Below, piece by piece: positions 13,934-23,364 of a stretch of DNA of 64,000 nt. The DNA lies in contig JAPYWH010000004.1 in the NCBI GenBank assembly GCA_028276475.1, positions 1 through 64,000 on the forward strand, written 5' to 3'. The translations under genes were made by a program, and so were the position numbers. A model generated the notes under the pieces. It had not been told where the DNA came from and ran no database searches. It saw only the letters and a list, made by a program, of their open reading frames with translations. Every line of letters begins with the position of its first letter. Position 1 is the first letter of the stretch. Source of the DNA: Thermocrinis sp. GTDB taxonomy: Bacteria; Aquificota; Aquificia; Aquificales; Aquificaceae.

Positions 13934-14713
13934 ATGGAAAAGAAGTGGAGAACAGCCATCACCCAGCATGTGGGTCATGAAACCTACATAAGGGGCTACA
14001 GGCTCTTGGACTTGGTGGGCAACCTGAGCTTTGCCCAAGCTATTTATCTGATCCTGAAGGGAGAACTGCCCACAGAGAAGGAGTCCAAGATGATGGAAGC
14101 TATGTTGGTTTCGGTCATTGATCATGGCATTGCGCCACCCTCCGCAATAGCCGCAAGGGCTGTGGCATCTGGTGGGAACTCTTTAAATGTTGGTGTTGCG
14201 GCGGGTGTGCTTGCCTTTGGCTCCGCCCACGGGGGTGCTTTGGAGGATGCCATGAGGTTCCTCCAGGAGGGTGTAAAAAGTGGCAAAAGTGTGGAAGAAA
14301 TAGTCAAAGAGTACTTAGAAAGTAAAAAGCCCATACCCGGCTATGGACACAGATACTACAAGGACTTTGACCCAAGGACCAAAAGGCTCATGGACATAGC
14401 CAAGGAGCTTGGCTTTTATGGACCACACTGCAGGTTTGCGGAGAATGTGGAAGAAGAGATCGGTAGGCAAAAGGGCAAAAGGTTGGTGCTCAATGTGGAT
14501 GGTGCTATAGCGGCGGTGGCATCTGAGATGGGCTTTGACTGGAGGCTCGGAAAGGGCTTTTTCATAATAGGAAGGGTGCCGGGGCTTGTTGCCCATGTGT
14601 ATGAAGAGCTCACCACAGAAAAGCCCTTCTCCAAGAGATTGGACGAGGAAACGGAAGTGGAATACACCGGAGTGCCACCAAGGGAGTTGCCAGCGGAGTT
14701 TAAAAGGGTTTAA
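13934..14713 (+). CDS. Citryl-CoA lyase / small citrate-synthase-like protein
   Basis: 259 aa; citrate synthase motifs 'GGNSLNVGVAAGVLAFGSAHGGALEDAM', 'IPGYGHRYYKDFDPR'; size fits reductive TCA citryl-CoA lyase. Confidence 0.75.
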   Translation: MEKKWRTAITQHVGHETYIRGYRLLDLVGNLSFAQAIYLILKGELPTEKESKMMEAMLVSVIDHGIAPPSAIAARAVASGGNSLNVGVAAGVLAFGSAHGGALEDAMRFLQEGVKSGKSVEEIVKEYLESKKPIPGYGHRYYKDFDPRTKRLMDIAKELGFYGPHCRFAENVEEEIGRQKGKRLVLNVDGAIAAVASEMGFDWRLGKGFFIIGRVPGLVAHVYEELTTEKPFSKRLDEETEVEYTGVPPRELPAEFKRV

Positions 14714-14746
14714 AATAGAAAAAAATCTCAATTAGGAGGTATTGCC

Positions 14747-15382
14747 ATGGCGGTGCATAAACTTCAACCCAAGGACCACCTTAAGCCCTCCAACCTAAAG
14801 GGCATATCCAACGATCAGGTGGAGCCTCACTTTGAGGCACACTACAAGGGCTATGTAACCAAATACAACGAAATCCAGGAAAAGCTGGCGGACTTGAACT
14901 TTTCCGACAGGTCCAAGGCAAACCAAAACTACTCCGAATACAGAGAGCTAAAGGTGGAAGAAAGCTTTAACTACATGGGTGTGATCCTGCACGAACTATA
15001 CTTCGGACACTTAGGGGCAAAGGGACAGCCATCAGAAGCCTTTAAGAAGAAGGTGGAAGAGGACTTTGGCTCTTGGGATGCCTGCGTGCAGGAGCTGAAG
15101 GCAGCGGGCATAGCTTTTAGAGGATGGGCGGTGCTTGGCTTGGACATATTCTCCGGAAGGCTTGTGGTAAACGGTTTGGATGCCCACAATGTGTATAACT
15201 TCACGGGTCTTATTCCGCTCATAATACTTGACACCTACGAGCATGCCTACTATGTGGATTACAAGAACAAAAGACCTCCATACATAGATGCCTTCTTGGA
15301 AAACATAAACTGGGATGTGGTCAATGAAAGGTTTGAGAAGGCTCTGAAGGCTTACGAAGCCATGACAGACTTTGTTAAGTGA
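14747..15382 (+). CDS. Fe/Mn superoxide dismutase
   Basis: 'EPHFEAHYKGYV', 'LDTYEHAYYVDYKNKRPPYIDAF'. Confidence 0.92.
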   Translation: MAVHKLQPKDHLKPSNLKGISNDQVEPHFEAHYKGYVTKYNEIQEKLADLNFSDRSKANQNYSEYRELKVEESFNYMGVILHELYFGHLGAKGQPSEAFKKKVEEDFGSWDACVQELKAAGIAFRGWAVLGLDIFSGRLVVNGLDAHNVYNFTGLIPLIILDTYEHAYYVDYKNKRPPYIDAFLENINWDVVNERFEKALKAYEAMTDFVK

Positions 15383-15388
15383 TCCCTT

Positions 15389-15403
15389 GGGGGCTCCGCC
15401 CCC
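15389..15403. promoter_or_regulatory. GC-rich hairpin abutting the THEP1 start codon
   Basis: GGGGG-CTCCG-CCCCC immediately followed by ATG (15404). Confidence 0.5.
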
Positions 15404-15925
15404 ATGAAAATAATACTTACCGGCGAGCCGGGTATAGGAAAGACTACCCTCATAAAAAAGCTACTCCAAAGACTCGGAGACAGGGCAATAGGCTTTTGGA
15501 CGGAGGAGGTAAGGGACCCAAAAACTAAAAAGAGAACGGGTTTTAAAGTGATCAGCACAGAAGGCAACGCCCAGCTCTTTGCCAGCAAGTTTTTCACCTC
15601 CAAGCATTTGGTAGGGTCCTACGGAGTGAATACCACCCGGTTTGAGTCGGTAGTCCTTCCCCTTTTGGAAAAGGCAAAAAAAGCAAAGGACCTTTACATA
15701 GTCATGGACGAAATCGGAAAGATGGAGCTGTTTTCTGCTGGTTTTAGGGAGCTGGTGAAAGAGATCCTTTTCAACCCAAAATACAAGGTAATTGCCACCA
15801 TTCCCATAAGGGATGTGCATCCTTTGGTGAGGGAAATCAGAAGGCTTCAGGGGGCAGTGGTTATTGAGGTAGATAAGCAAAACAGAGATTTTTTGGTGGA
15901 AGAGATACTAAAACTTTTGGATTAA
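15404..15925 (+). CDS. THEP1-family nucleoside triphosphatase
   Basis: 'ILTGEPGIGKTTLIKKLL', 'YIVMDEIGKMELFS'. Confidence 0.88.
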   Translation: MKIILTGEPGIGKTTLIKKLLQRLGDRAIGFWTEEVRDPKTKKRTGFKVISTEGNAQLFASKFFTSKHLVGSYGVNTTRFESVVLPLLEKAKKAKDLYIVMDEIGKMELFSAGFRELVKEILFNPKYKVIATIPIRDVHPLVREIRRLQGAVVIEVDKQNRDFLVEEILKLLD

Positions 15926-15939
15926 AATAGAAAAGGCTA

Positions 15940-16725
15940 ATGTATCCAGTATTAAAGAAGGAGCCATTAAGCGAGGATTACTTTATTTTAAGTGTAAGGG
16001 CGGAACATCTAAGAAGGTCCCAAGCTGGTCAGTTTGCCCTTTTGCAACATACTGAACTCTCGGAGCCTATCCCTCTTTCCATCTTGGAGGTGAACGGAGA
16101 CGAGGTTAGCTTTTTGGTTAAGGTGGTAGGCAGGAGCACCTTGGAGCTAAAAGAGGAAGCCCAGCAGATATCATACATTGTGGGTCCTTTGGGGAAACCT
16201 TTCCCCGTGAAAAACTATGGCAAGGTAGCCTGCTTTGGGACAGGTTGGGGCATAGCGCCCCTCTATAATGTGGCTAAGTTTTTAAAGGCGGAGGGCAATT
16301 CCCTTGAACTCTATTTCCTTTCTGAGGATGGCTTTTTGCCTCTCAGAGAAAAGCTGGACGCCCTCTTTGACCGGGTTGAGGTGCTAAGGGAACCCAATAG
16401 GGTGGATGCGGATCTTATAATCTCCGCAGGTGGCAACAGGCTCTCAAGGGATGTGTTAAAGTTAAACCCAGAAACGCCACACATAGCCATGGTAAATACC
16501 CATATGTTGGATGCGGTGGGGCTCTGTTTGGTGTGCAGGGTGCTGGTGGACGGTGCTGTTAAGCTTGCTTGCTCGGATGGTCCGTGGTTTGATGCCCAAA
16601 AAGTGGATTGGGAAAACCTCATAAGCAGGGAGGACCTTTTTGCAGAACAGGAAAGGTTAGCCCTTGAAGAGTATCAAAAGCTACTAAGACGTAAAAATCT
16701 AAGAAAAACTTCCTCGGAGGTGTAG
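15940..16725 (+). CDS. Ferredoxin/NAD(P) oxidoreductase subunit (PyrK/SudB/NfnA-like flavoprotein)
   Basis: 'GPLGKPFPVKNYGKVACFGTGWGIAPLYNVAKFL', C-terminal Cys cluster 'CLVCRVLVDGAVKLACSDGPWFDAQKVDW'. Confidence 0.8.
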   Translation: MYPVLKKEPLSEDYFILSVRAEHLRRSQAGQFALLQHTELSEPIPLSILEVNGDEVSFLVKVVGRSTLELKEEAQQISYIVGPLGKPFPVKNYGKVACFGTGWGIAPLYNVAKFLKAEGNSLELYFLSEDGFLPLREKLDALFDRVEVLREPNRVDADLIISAGGNRLSRDVLKLNPETPHIAMVNTHMLDAVGLCLVCRVLVDGAVKLACSDGPWFDAQKVDWENLISREDLFAEQERLALEEYQKLLRRKNLRKTSSEV

Positions 16726-16727
16726 AA

Positions 16728-17891
16728 ATGTTTGAGTTTTCCCAGAGGATTTCTCAGCTTCCTCCTTACCTTTTTGCCCAGATTGACAAGAAAAAGAGGG
16801 AAAAGATCGCCCAAGGGGCGGATGTTATTGACCTGGGAGTGGGAGACCCGGACATACCAACACCCAAGCCAATAGTAGATGCCATGAAAAGGGCAGTGGA
16901 AAAGCCCGAGCATCATAGATATCCCTCTTATGAAGGCATGCTCACCTTCCGCCAAGCGGTGGCAGATTGGTATAAAAGGAGGTTTGGTGTTGAGCTGGAC
17001 CCTCAGAAGGAGGTAATTACACTGATCGGTTCAAAGGAGGGGATCGCCCACTTTCCCTTAGCCTTTGTAAATCCAGGGGATGTGGTGCTTTGCCCAGACC
17101 CTGCCTATCCGGTCTATAAGATCGGCACCCTCTTTGCGGGAGGAGTCCCTTATATCCTGCCCTTGAAAGAAGAGAACAACTTCCTTCCGGACTTCAAAAG
17201 CGTTCCCTCCGATGTGCTAAAGAAGGCTAAGATCATATGGGTCAATTATCCCAACAACCCAACCTCTGCAACAGCTACCAGGGAATTTTACAAAGAGCTC
17301 ATAAACTGGGCAAAACAGCACAACATAATAGTGGCGTCTGACCTTGCCTACTCGGAGGTGTATTTTGATGGGGAAAGACCTCCATCCATATTGGAGATAG
17401 AGGGTGCAAAGGATGTTGCCATAGAGTTTCACTCCTTCTCAAAGACCTTCAACATGACCGGCTGGCGTTTGGGTATGGCGGTGGGAAACGAAAAGCTCAT
17501 AGCGGGGCTCGGAAAGGTAAAGACCAACGTGGACTCGGGGCAGTTCCAAGCCATCCAAGAAGCGGGCATTACCGCCTTAAACCTTCCCGAGGAGGAAATT
17601 CAAAAGCTGAGGGATATCTACAAGGAAAGAAGGGAGGTGATGACCAAAGCCCTCAAAGAGGCAGGCTTGGAGGTTTATCCTTCCAACGCCACCTTCTACC
17701 TTTGGGTGAGAGTGCCAAAAGGGTTTAGCTCCGCCCAGTTTGTAGAAAAGCTCCTTGAAGAATGTGCCATCGTTTGCACACCAGGAAATGGCTTTGGGGA
17801 ACACGGAGAGGGCTACTTTAGGATTTCTCTGACAGTCCCCACCCAAAGGCTATTGGAGGCAGCGGAAAGGATCAAAGGGCTCAGGCTCTGA
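16728..17891 (+). CDS. dapL: LL-diaminopimelate aminotransferase (class I/II PLP aminotransferase)
   Basis: 'DLGVGDPDIPTPKPIVDAM', 'FHSFSKTFNMTGWRLGMAVGN'. Confidence 0.82.
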   Translation: MFEFSQRISQLPPYLFAQIDKKKREKIAQGADVIDLGVGDPDIPTPKPIVDAMKRAVEKPEHHRYPSYEGMLTFRQAVADWYKRRFGVELDPQKEVITLIGSKEGIAHFPLAFVNPGDVVLCPDPAYPVYKIGTLFAGGVPYILPLKEENNFLPDFKSVPSDVLKKAKIIWVNYPNNPTSATATREFYKELINWAKQHNIIVASDLAYSEVYFDGERPPSILEIEGAKDVAIEFHSFSKTFNMTGWRLGMAVGNEKLIAGLGKVKTNVDSGQFQAIQEAGITALNLPEEEIQKLRDIYKERREVMTKALKEAGLEVYPSNATFYLWVRVPKGFSSAQFVEKLLEECAIVCTPGNGFGEHGEGYFRISLTVPTQRLLEAAERIKGLRL

Positions 17892-19168
17892 TGAAGGAAG
17901 TTGAACTTCGGGAAATTGCCACCAAGGTGCCAACCCTCAGCTACGACCTCTCCATAGTGGAGGCGCTAAAAATATTTGCAGAATATGGTATATACGACCT
18001 GTTGGTGGTGGTAAAGGATAGAAAACCCTTGGGCGTTGTTTCAAAGAGGGACCTTTTGATGGCACAGCACAGGTCAGACCTAAAGGTAGGAGACATAACC
18101 TCCTCCCTGCCGAAGGTAAAAACCTTCAAATCCTCCTTGGACAGACTGGAAGGGCTCTTTGACTTTTTTACCTTTAACAAAAAGCCTCTCATAGTGGTAA
18201 ATAAGGACGGCACTTACGCAGGCTTACTCTTTTACCATGTGCTTTTGCACTATTTCAGCGGTCTCAGGGAGGGCACTTCGCCCCTCTTTCAAAAGCTGAG
18301 GGAACTTTTTGGCACGGATGCATACTTTTACAACTTTTACCTGAAGGAGACAAAGAGGTTCAGAGAGGAAATGGGCACCGCCCGTTTAGAAAGCCTTTAC
18401 AAGCTTCTGTTGGAGAATGTAAAGGACCAGATAGAGGGAACCGCCTTCCTTTCCTTTGAAGACGGAGAGGTCTATGTGCTCTCTTCCAAAAGGGTGGAAG
18501 AAGAAAAGATAAAACTTCTTATGGAGGAGTTTCATCGGGAGTTTTCTTTGCTATACGGAGAGTCCAAACCGGTGCACGTGTGCGGTTTTTGTGTCCCATT
18601 GAAGGGTGTGAAAAGCTACGAAGAATTCTTCAGCCTAAGCTCCCAGCTAAAGGAAAGGCTAAACTCCACGCCCGATGTTTCCTTTTTCATATACCACGGA
18701 GTTCAGCCCTCTGTGGTGGTCTGTGAATACAAAGGAAGGGAGTACATAAAGCGGGTAATAGAAAAAATCAAAGAGGACTTTACGCAGATCCTTTGGAAGC
18801 TAAAGCACTCAGACAAGGAAATGTGGGAGTACGTCCTGCAAGATGCCTTTAAGGATTATCCATACTTTGAGATCTTTTACATAATCGGCGAAAGGGGTGT
18901 TCAAGTCTCCAACAATGTAATAAACCCAAGGATAAAGTATCCGATAAAGACCGGCAGGAAGGGTGCAGACAGGAGCGAAAAGCCTTACTTTAAAATGGCA
19001 AAGGAAGGGGACATATACATCTCCGAAATATATCTTTCTCAGGCAACGGACGATTTTTGCATCACCCTCTCCTCTAAGTTCAGATACGGAGAAAAGCTCT
19101 ATGTGCTGGCGGGGGACATAAACTACACAGAAGTGCACAAGCTTGTAAAAAGCTACGCCTTTGCCTAA
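17891..19168 (+). CDS. CBS-pair protein with C-terminal Cache/PDC-like sensory domain
   Basis: N-terminal tandem CBS; C-terminal 'FYIIGERGVQVSNNVINP...RSEKPYFKMAKEGDIYISEIYLSQATDDFCITLSSKF'. Confidence 0.65.
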   Translation: MKEVELREIATKVPTLSYDLSIVEALKIFAEYGIYDLLVVVKDRKPLGVVSKRDLLMAQHRSDLKVGDITSSLPKVKTFKSSLDRLEGLFDFFTFNKKPLIVVNKDGTYAGLLFYHVLLHYFSGLREGTSPLFQKLRELFGTDAYFYNFYLKETKRFREEMGTARLESLYKLLLENVKDQIEGTAFLSFEDGEVYVLSSKRVEEEKIKLLMEEFHREFSLLYGESKPVHVCGFCVPLKGVKSYEEFFSLSSQLKERLNSTPDVSFFIYHGVQPSVVVCEYKGREYIKRVIEKIKEDFTQILWKLKHSDKEMWEYVLQDAFKDYPYFEIFYIIGERGVQVSNNVINPRIKYPIKTGRKGADRSEKPYFKMAKEGDIYISEIYLSQATDDFCITLSSKFRYGEKLYVLAGDINYTEVHKLVKSYAFA

Positions 19169-19183
19169 ATATAAATATTTTGA

Positions 19184-19206
19184 GCTGGGGGCTTTGAACC
19201 CCCAGC
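19184..19206. terminator. Hairpin between convergent genes
   Basis: GCTGGGGG-CTTTGAA-CCCCCAGC, 8-bp perfect stem. Confidence 0.55.
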
Positions 19207-19214
19207 AGCGGTCA

Positions 19215-20273
19215 TTATTTTTGAGGCTTTGGTGTGTTAGGTGAAGAGGGTGGTAAAACTGGCAATTTTAAGGCGTGCTCTGGTATCCTTCCAGTTAAGG
19301 AATCCAAGAATGCAACGATTTTATCAATCTCTTCTTTTGTTAAGGTGATTCCGAGTTCTGTCTCTCCCATTATTTTAACAGCTTCTCTTAGGTCCCATAC
19401 TTTTCCATCGTGGAAGTAAGGATATGTTCTTGTTACATTTCTTAAAGATGGGACTTTGTAAACATATTTGTCTGCTTCATTTTTCGTAACGTTGTATCTA
19501 CCTAAATCTTCAGGATCTTGGTATGGATACGGTTTGTAAATTCCAAATTTTTGGAACATGTTGCCACCTAAACCAACACCGTTATGACAAGATACACAAC
19601 CCTTTTCTATAAATAGTTTTAGTCCTTCCTTTTCAGTTTTCGTTAATACCTTTGTATTGCCTCTTAGGAATTCGTCAAATCTTGATGGTGTGACTAATGT
19701 TCTTTCAAAAGCAGCAATAGCTTTTGCTACGTTGTCATAAGTTACAGGATCTTTGTCTTGCGGGAATGCTTTCTTAAACGCTTTAACATATTCATCAATA
19801 GATTTTAATCTTTCCACTACAAGTTCTGGGCTTGGCATAGCCATTTCAACAGGATTCAAGATTGGTCCCTTTGCTTGTTCTTCTAAATCTTTAGCTCTTC
19901 CATCCCAAAATTGTGCAATGTGAAATCCTGCGTTTAATACAGTTGGTGCATTTTTCCCGCCTGTTTTGAAGCCATGTCCAAGAGATGTTTCAACATTATC
20001 CACTCCATAGGTTGCCAAATTGTGGCAGGTATTACAGCTAATAACACCACTTAAAGATAATCTTGGATCATAATAGAGCGTCTTTCCAAGCTCTACCTTC
20101 TCCTTTGTTGTTGGATTATCTGGTGGGGCTGGTATTTCTTTCGGTAGTGGTTGGAAGTATTTCCTCGCTTCCCTTAATAGAGCACTGTCACTATCCCTTT
20201 GTACTGCAATAGAATAAGTGGCAGCACCGAATAAAGCGGCAGACACCAATCCAACTATTGCCAGTTTTTTCAT
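19215..20273 (-). CDS. Di-heme cytochrome c peroxidase (CcpA/MauG family)
   Basis: Signal peptide, CNTCH and CVSCH heme-binding motifs; AGGAGG SD before ATG 20273. Confidence 0.92.
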   Translation of the reverse strand: MKKLAIVGLVSAALFGAATYSIAVQRDSDSALLREARKYFQPLPKEIPAPPDNPTTKEKVELGKTLYYDPRLSLSGVISCNTCHNLATYGVDNVETSLGHGFKTGGKNAPTVLNAGFHIAQFWDGRAKDLEEQAKGPILNPVEMAMPSPELVVERLKSIDEYVKAFKKAFPQDKDPVTYDNVAKAIAAFERTLVTPSRFDEFLRGNTKVLTKTEKEGLKLFIEKGCVSCHNGVGLGGNMFQKFGIYKPYPYQDPEDLGRYNVTKNEADKYVYKVPSLRNVTRTYPYFHDGKVWDLREAVKIMGETELGITLTKEEIDKIVAFLDSLTGRIPEHALKLPVLPPSSPNTPKPQK

Positions 20274-20308
20274 CTCTAGCACCTCCTTATTCGGTATTTT
20301 GATTATAT

Positions 20309-20337
20309 ATTATATGCAAATTTTTCTCATTTGTCAA
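20309..20337 (-). promoter_or_regulatory. Consensus sigma70 promoter for cytochrome c peroxidase
   Basis: Minus strand TTGACA - 17 bp - TATAAT (20337 to 20309). Confidence 0.75.
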
Positions 20338-20346
20338 CTAGCAGCC

Positions 20347-20653
20347 GAGGCTGTTCTAAAAATACAGACCTATTGAAAAGTTTCTGGGAAGTGGCATAAT
20401 TTTACCTATGCAAAGCTTTCAGAGCTTGCTGAATGCCCGTTGTGGGACCGATGGAAGGAACCCTGAAGACGGGAGGGATTTTAAAATCCTTGCCATTGTC
20501 CAGCAGGTTCTGAAGGTAGCCCTTCTCTTCCCTGTTCTTGAGAGGAGAATACTCCTCTCCTCCTGCAAGGGAGCGCGGGACAGGGTGAGGAAAGGGTTAG
20601 TCCCTTTAGAGGCTGGGGGGACGGTCCCGATGAGGGATTTTTAGAACAGCCTC
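20347..20653 (+). mobile_element. MITE-like element, copy B (long form)
   Basis: Terminal inverted repeats GAGGCTGTTCTAAAAATAC / GAGGCTGTTCTAAAAATCC; shares ends with copy A. Confidence 0.7.
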
Positions 20654-20685
20654 ATGCTGAGAAATTCTGTTAATATACAGGTAAG

Positions 20686-21510
20686 ATGGAAGGTGTTGGA
20701 GAAGGCAGGCTCGGAGCAAAGATAGAGGAGCTAAAGAAGGAAGGGGCAAAGGCTCTTGTCTCTTACCTAACGGTGGGCTATCCTACCTTTGAGGATTCTT
20801 TAGAAGCCTTTAGGGTTGTTCTCAGAGAGGGCACCGATATACTTGAGATCGGCTTTCCCTTCTCGGACCCGGTGGCGGATGGTCCCACCATCCAAAAAGC
20901 CCATCAGGTCGCCTTGGAAAATGGCACAAGGGCAAAGGATGTTTTTAACCTATCAAGGACTTTAAGGCAGGAGTTTGAAGGGGTGCCCTTCCTTTTGATG
21001 ACCTATTACAACCCAATTTTTAGGATGGGTTTGGAGAGGTTTGTAAAGCTTGCCAAGGATAACGGAGTAGATGGTTTCATAGTGCCAGACCTACCGCCGG
21101 AGGAGTGCTTGGACCTAAAAAGGGTGTGCGAAAGGGAAGGTATGTCCCTTGTCCTCTTGGCATCTCCCACCAGCACCGAAAAAAGGCTCAGGCTCATATG
21201 CCAGCACACAGACCATCTTACCTACTTTGTTTCCCTGACGGGGACCACCGGTGAGAGGGATGTCCTTCCTTTGGAGAGGCTGAAAGAACGCTTAGCCCTA
21301 TACAGGAGTGTATGCGAAAAGCCTGTGATGGTTGGCTTTGGCATCTCAAAGGGAGAGCAAGCTAAGGCGGTGGCTGAACTATCTGACGGTGTGGTGGTAG
21401 GTAGTGCCTTTGTAAAGCTCTGCGGTGAGAGAAGGTCTGAAGGGTTGAGGGAGAAGGTCAGGGAAATAAAGGAAAGCTTGCTTTCCCTTAGCCCTTCCAG
21501 AAATTTATAA
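20686..21510 (+). CDS. trpA: Tryptophan synthase alpha chain
   Basis: 'LEIGFPFSDPVADGPTIQKA', 'GVDGFIVPDLPPEE', 'GFGISKGEQAKAV'. Confidence 0.93.
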   Translation: MEGVGEGRLGAKIEELKKEGAKALVSYLTVGYPTFEDSLEAFRVVLREGTDILEIGFPFSDPVADGPTIQKAHQVALENGTRAKDVFNLSRTLRQEFEGVPFLLMTYYNPIFRMGLERFVKLAKDNGVDGFIVPDLPPEECLDLKRVCEREGMSLVLLASPTSTEKRLRLICQHTDHLTYFVSLTGTTGERDVLPLERLKERLALYRSVCEKPVMVGFGISKGEQAKAVAELSDGVVVGSAFVKLCGERRSEGLREKVREIKESLLSLSPSRNL

Positions 21511-23179
21511 CGGGCATACGCCAATCTCCGTTAAAGCTCCTTTTAGTTATCTTGGTGCCAAGGGGTGCTTGCTTTCGCTTGTATTCTGCCCTTCTGAGCA
21601 TATCAAAGACCTTTTCCACTACAGCCTTATCAAAGCCTCTGCGGACGATCTCTTCTTTTGAAAAGCCCTCCTCTATGTGCAGGCTCAAGATTTGGTCAAG
21701 AAGCTCGTAGGGTGGGAGGGTATCCTGGTCTGTTTGGTTGGGTCTTAGCTCTGCGGTAGGTGGTCTAACAAACAGCCCTTCGGGGATATCCGGCTTTATG
21801 GAGTTTCTATACCGGGCAAGCCTATAAACCATTGTCTTATAAACATCCTTTATTGGGGCAAAGCCTCCCGCCATGTCTCCGTATATGGTGGTGTAGCCCA
21901 CTGCAGACTCGCTCTTGTTGGAGGTGGAAAGCACAAGCCAGTGGTGTTTGTTGGAAAGGTAAAAGAGTATGTTTGCCCTTATACGTGCTTGGAGGTTTTC
22001 CTCCGCCAAGCTAATTTCTTCGCTCTCAAAAAGTTTTCTGTAGGTGTTAAAGAGTTCATCTATGGGATAGACCAAAAGCTCAATGCCCAGATTTTCTGCC
22101 AACTCAAAGGCGTATTTTTTGCTCTCTTCGGAGGTGAAGGGGGAGGGCATAAACACACCAACCACATTCTCCTTCCCAAGGGCATCCACTGCGAGGCAGG
22201 CGGTAAGGGCAGAGTCTATGCCACCGGATATGCCAACCACCGCCTTTTTGAAACCCGACTTAAGAAAGTAATCCCTCAAGCCAAGCTCCAAGGCTCTGTA
22301 TATCTCCTCTTCCTCCTCAAGCCCTCTCTCCACTCCGCCCTCAAGGTAGGGTAGTGCTCTTTCATCTTGTAGCTCCAAAAAGGACGGACAATCCACCCTT
22401 TTCTCCCTTAATCTTAAGTCCATAAGCCTTTTGCTTTTTACCTTCTCAAGGGGCAAGCTTACAGTTTTTACCATCTCCTTGAAGGCAGATGCCCTAAAGA
22501 TAAGCCTTCCCTCTGGGTCTATAATCAGACTTCTTCCGTCAAAAACCAAGTCATCCTGCCCACCCACCAAGTTTGCATACACCACATAAGCCAAGTTATC
22601 CTGAGCCCTCGCCTTCAAAAAACTTTCTTTGAACTGATATTTACCCACATAGTAAGGGGATGCGTTTATGTTTATGAGCACTTCCGCCCCGCACAGGGCA
22701 TAAAACCTCTCCCAACCGTCCGGATGCCATATGTCCTCGCACACAGAAAAACCCAGCTTAACACCGTTTAAAGAAACCATCAGGGGTTTTTCTCCCTTTC
22801 TGAAGTACCTTTTTTCGTCAAAGATCGAATAGTTGGGCAAAAAGGTCTTGTGATAAACGCCAAGAAGCTTTCCTCTACCTATCAGCACCAGAGAGTTATA
22901 AAGGTCTCCCTCGTAATAGGGCATGCCCACCACCGCAAGGGAGTTCAGCCTTTTTGAAAAGTCTATCATCTCCTCCAACTTTTTTTTGCATTCCTTCAAA
23001 AAGCCTATGCTGTGCAAAAGGTCCTGGGGAGGGTAGCCCGTAAGGGCAAGCTCTGGAAAGACAACAAGATGGGCAAGGTGATCTTGAGAAGCCCAGGCGT
23101 CGGCAATCTTCTTTAGGTTTCCCTCTAAGTCTCCTACTTGGAAGTTCAGCTGGGCTATGGTTATGTTTATGAACTCCAT
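21488..23179 (-). CDS. nadE: Glutamine-dependent NAD+ synthetase
   Basis: N-terminal nitrilase domain, C-terminal 'VVGISGGIDSALTACLAVDALG'. Confidence 0.92.
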   Translation of the reverse strand: MEFINITIAQLNFQVGDLEGNLKKIADAWASQDHLAHLVVFPELALTGYPPQDLLHSIGFLKECKKKLEEMIDFSKRLNSLAVVGMPYYEGDLYNSLVLIGRGKLLGVYHKTFLPNYSIFDEKRYFRKGEKPLMVSLNGVKLGFSVCEDIWHPDGWERFYALCGAEVLININASPYYVGKYQFKESFLKARAQDNLAYVVYANLVGGQDDLVFDGRSLIIDPEGRLIFRASAFKEMVKTVSLPLEKVKSKRLMDLRLREKRVDCPSFLELQDERALPYLEGGVERGLEEEEEIYRALELGLRDYFLKSGFKKAVVGISGGIDSALTACLAVDALGKENVVGVFMPSPFTSEESKKYAFELAENLGIELLVYPIDELFNTYRKLFESEEISLAEENLQARIRANILFYLSNKHHWLVLSTSNKSESAVGYTTIYGDMAGGFAPIKDVYKTMVYRLARYRNSIKPDIPEGLFVRPPTAELRPNQTDQDTLPPYELLDQILSLHIEEGFSKEEIVRRGFDKAVVEKVFDMLRRAEYKRKQAPLGTKITKRSFNGDWRMPVINFWKG

Positions 23180-23200
23180 TCAAACACTATTATAAAACTT

Positions 23201-23311
23201 GGGTGAGAAATTCAGAAAAGCTGGAAATCTCTTAAGAAAAGAGTTTTGGCAAGTAGGGGGCTTGTTATAGCTTTTTCAAGAAGTATCAAATATGGGGGTA
23301 ATTTCTCACCC
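23201..23311. mobile_element. 111-bp inverted-repeat element C (MITE-like)
   Basis: Perfect 12-bp ends GGGTGAGAAATT ... AATTTCTCACCC; intergenic, upstream of motA. Confidence 0.5.
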
Positions 23312-23364
23312 GAGGTATTTAGTCTTATAGAATTTAAGCCCTCTTACGATATACTAATTTAACC

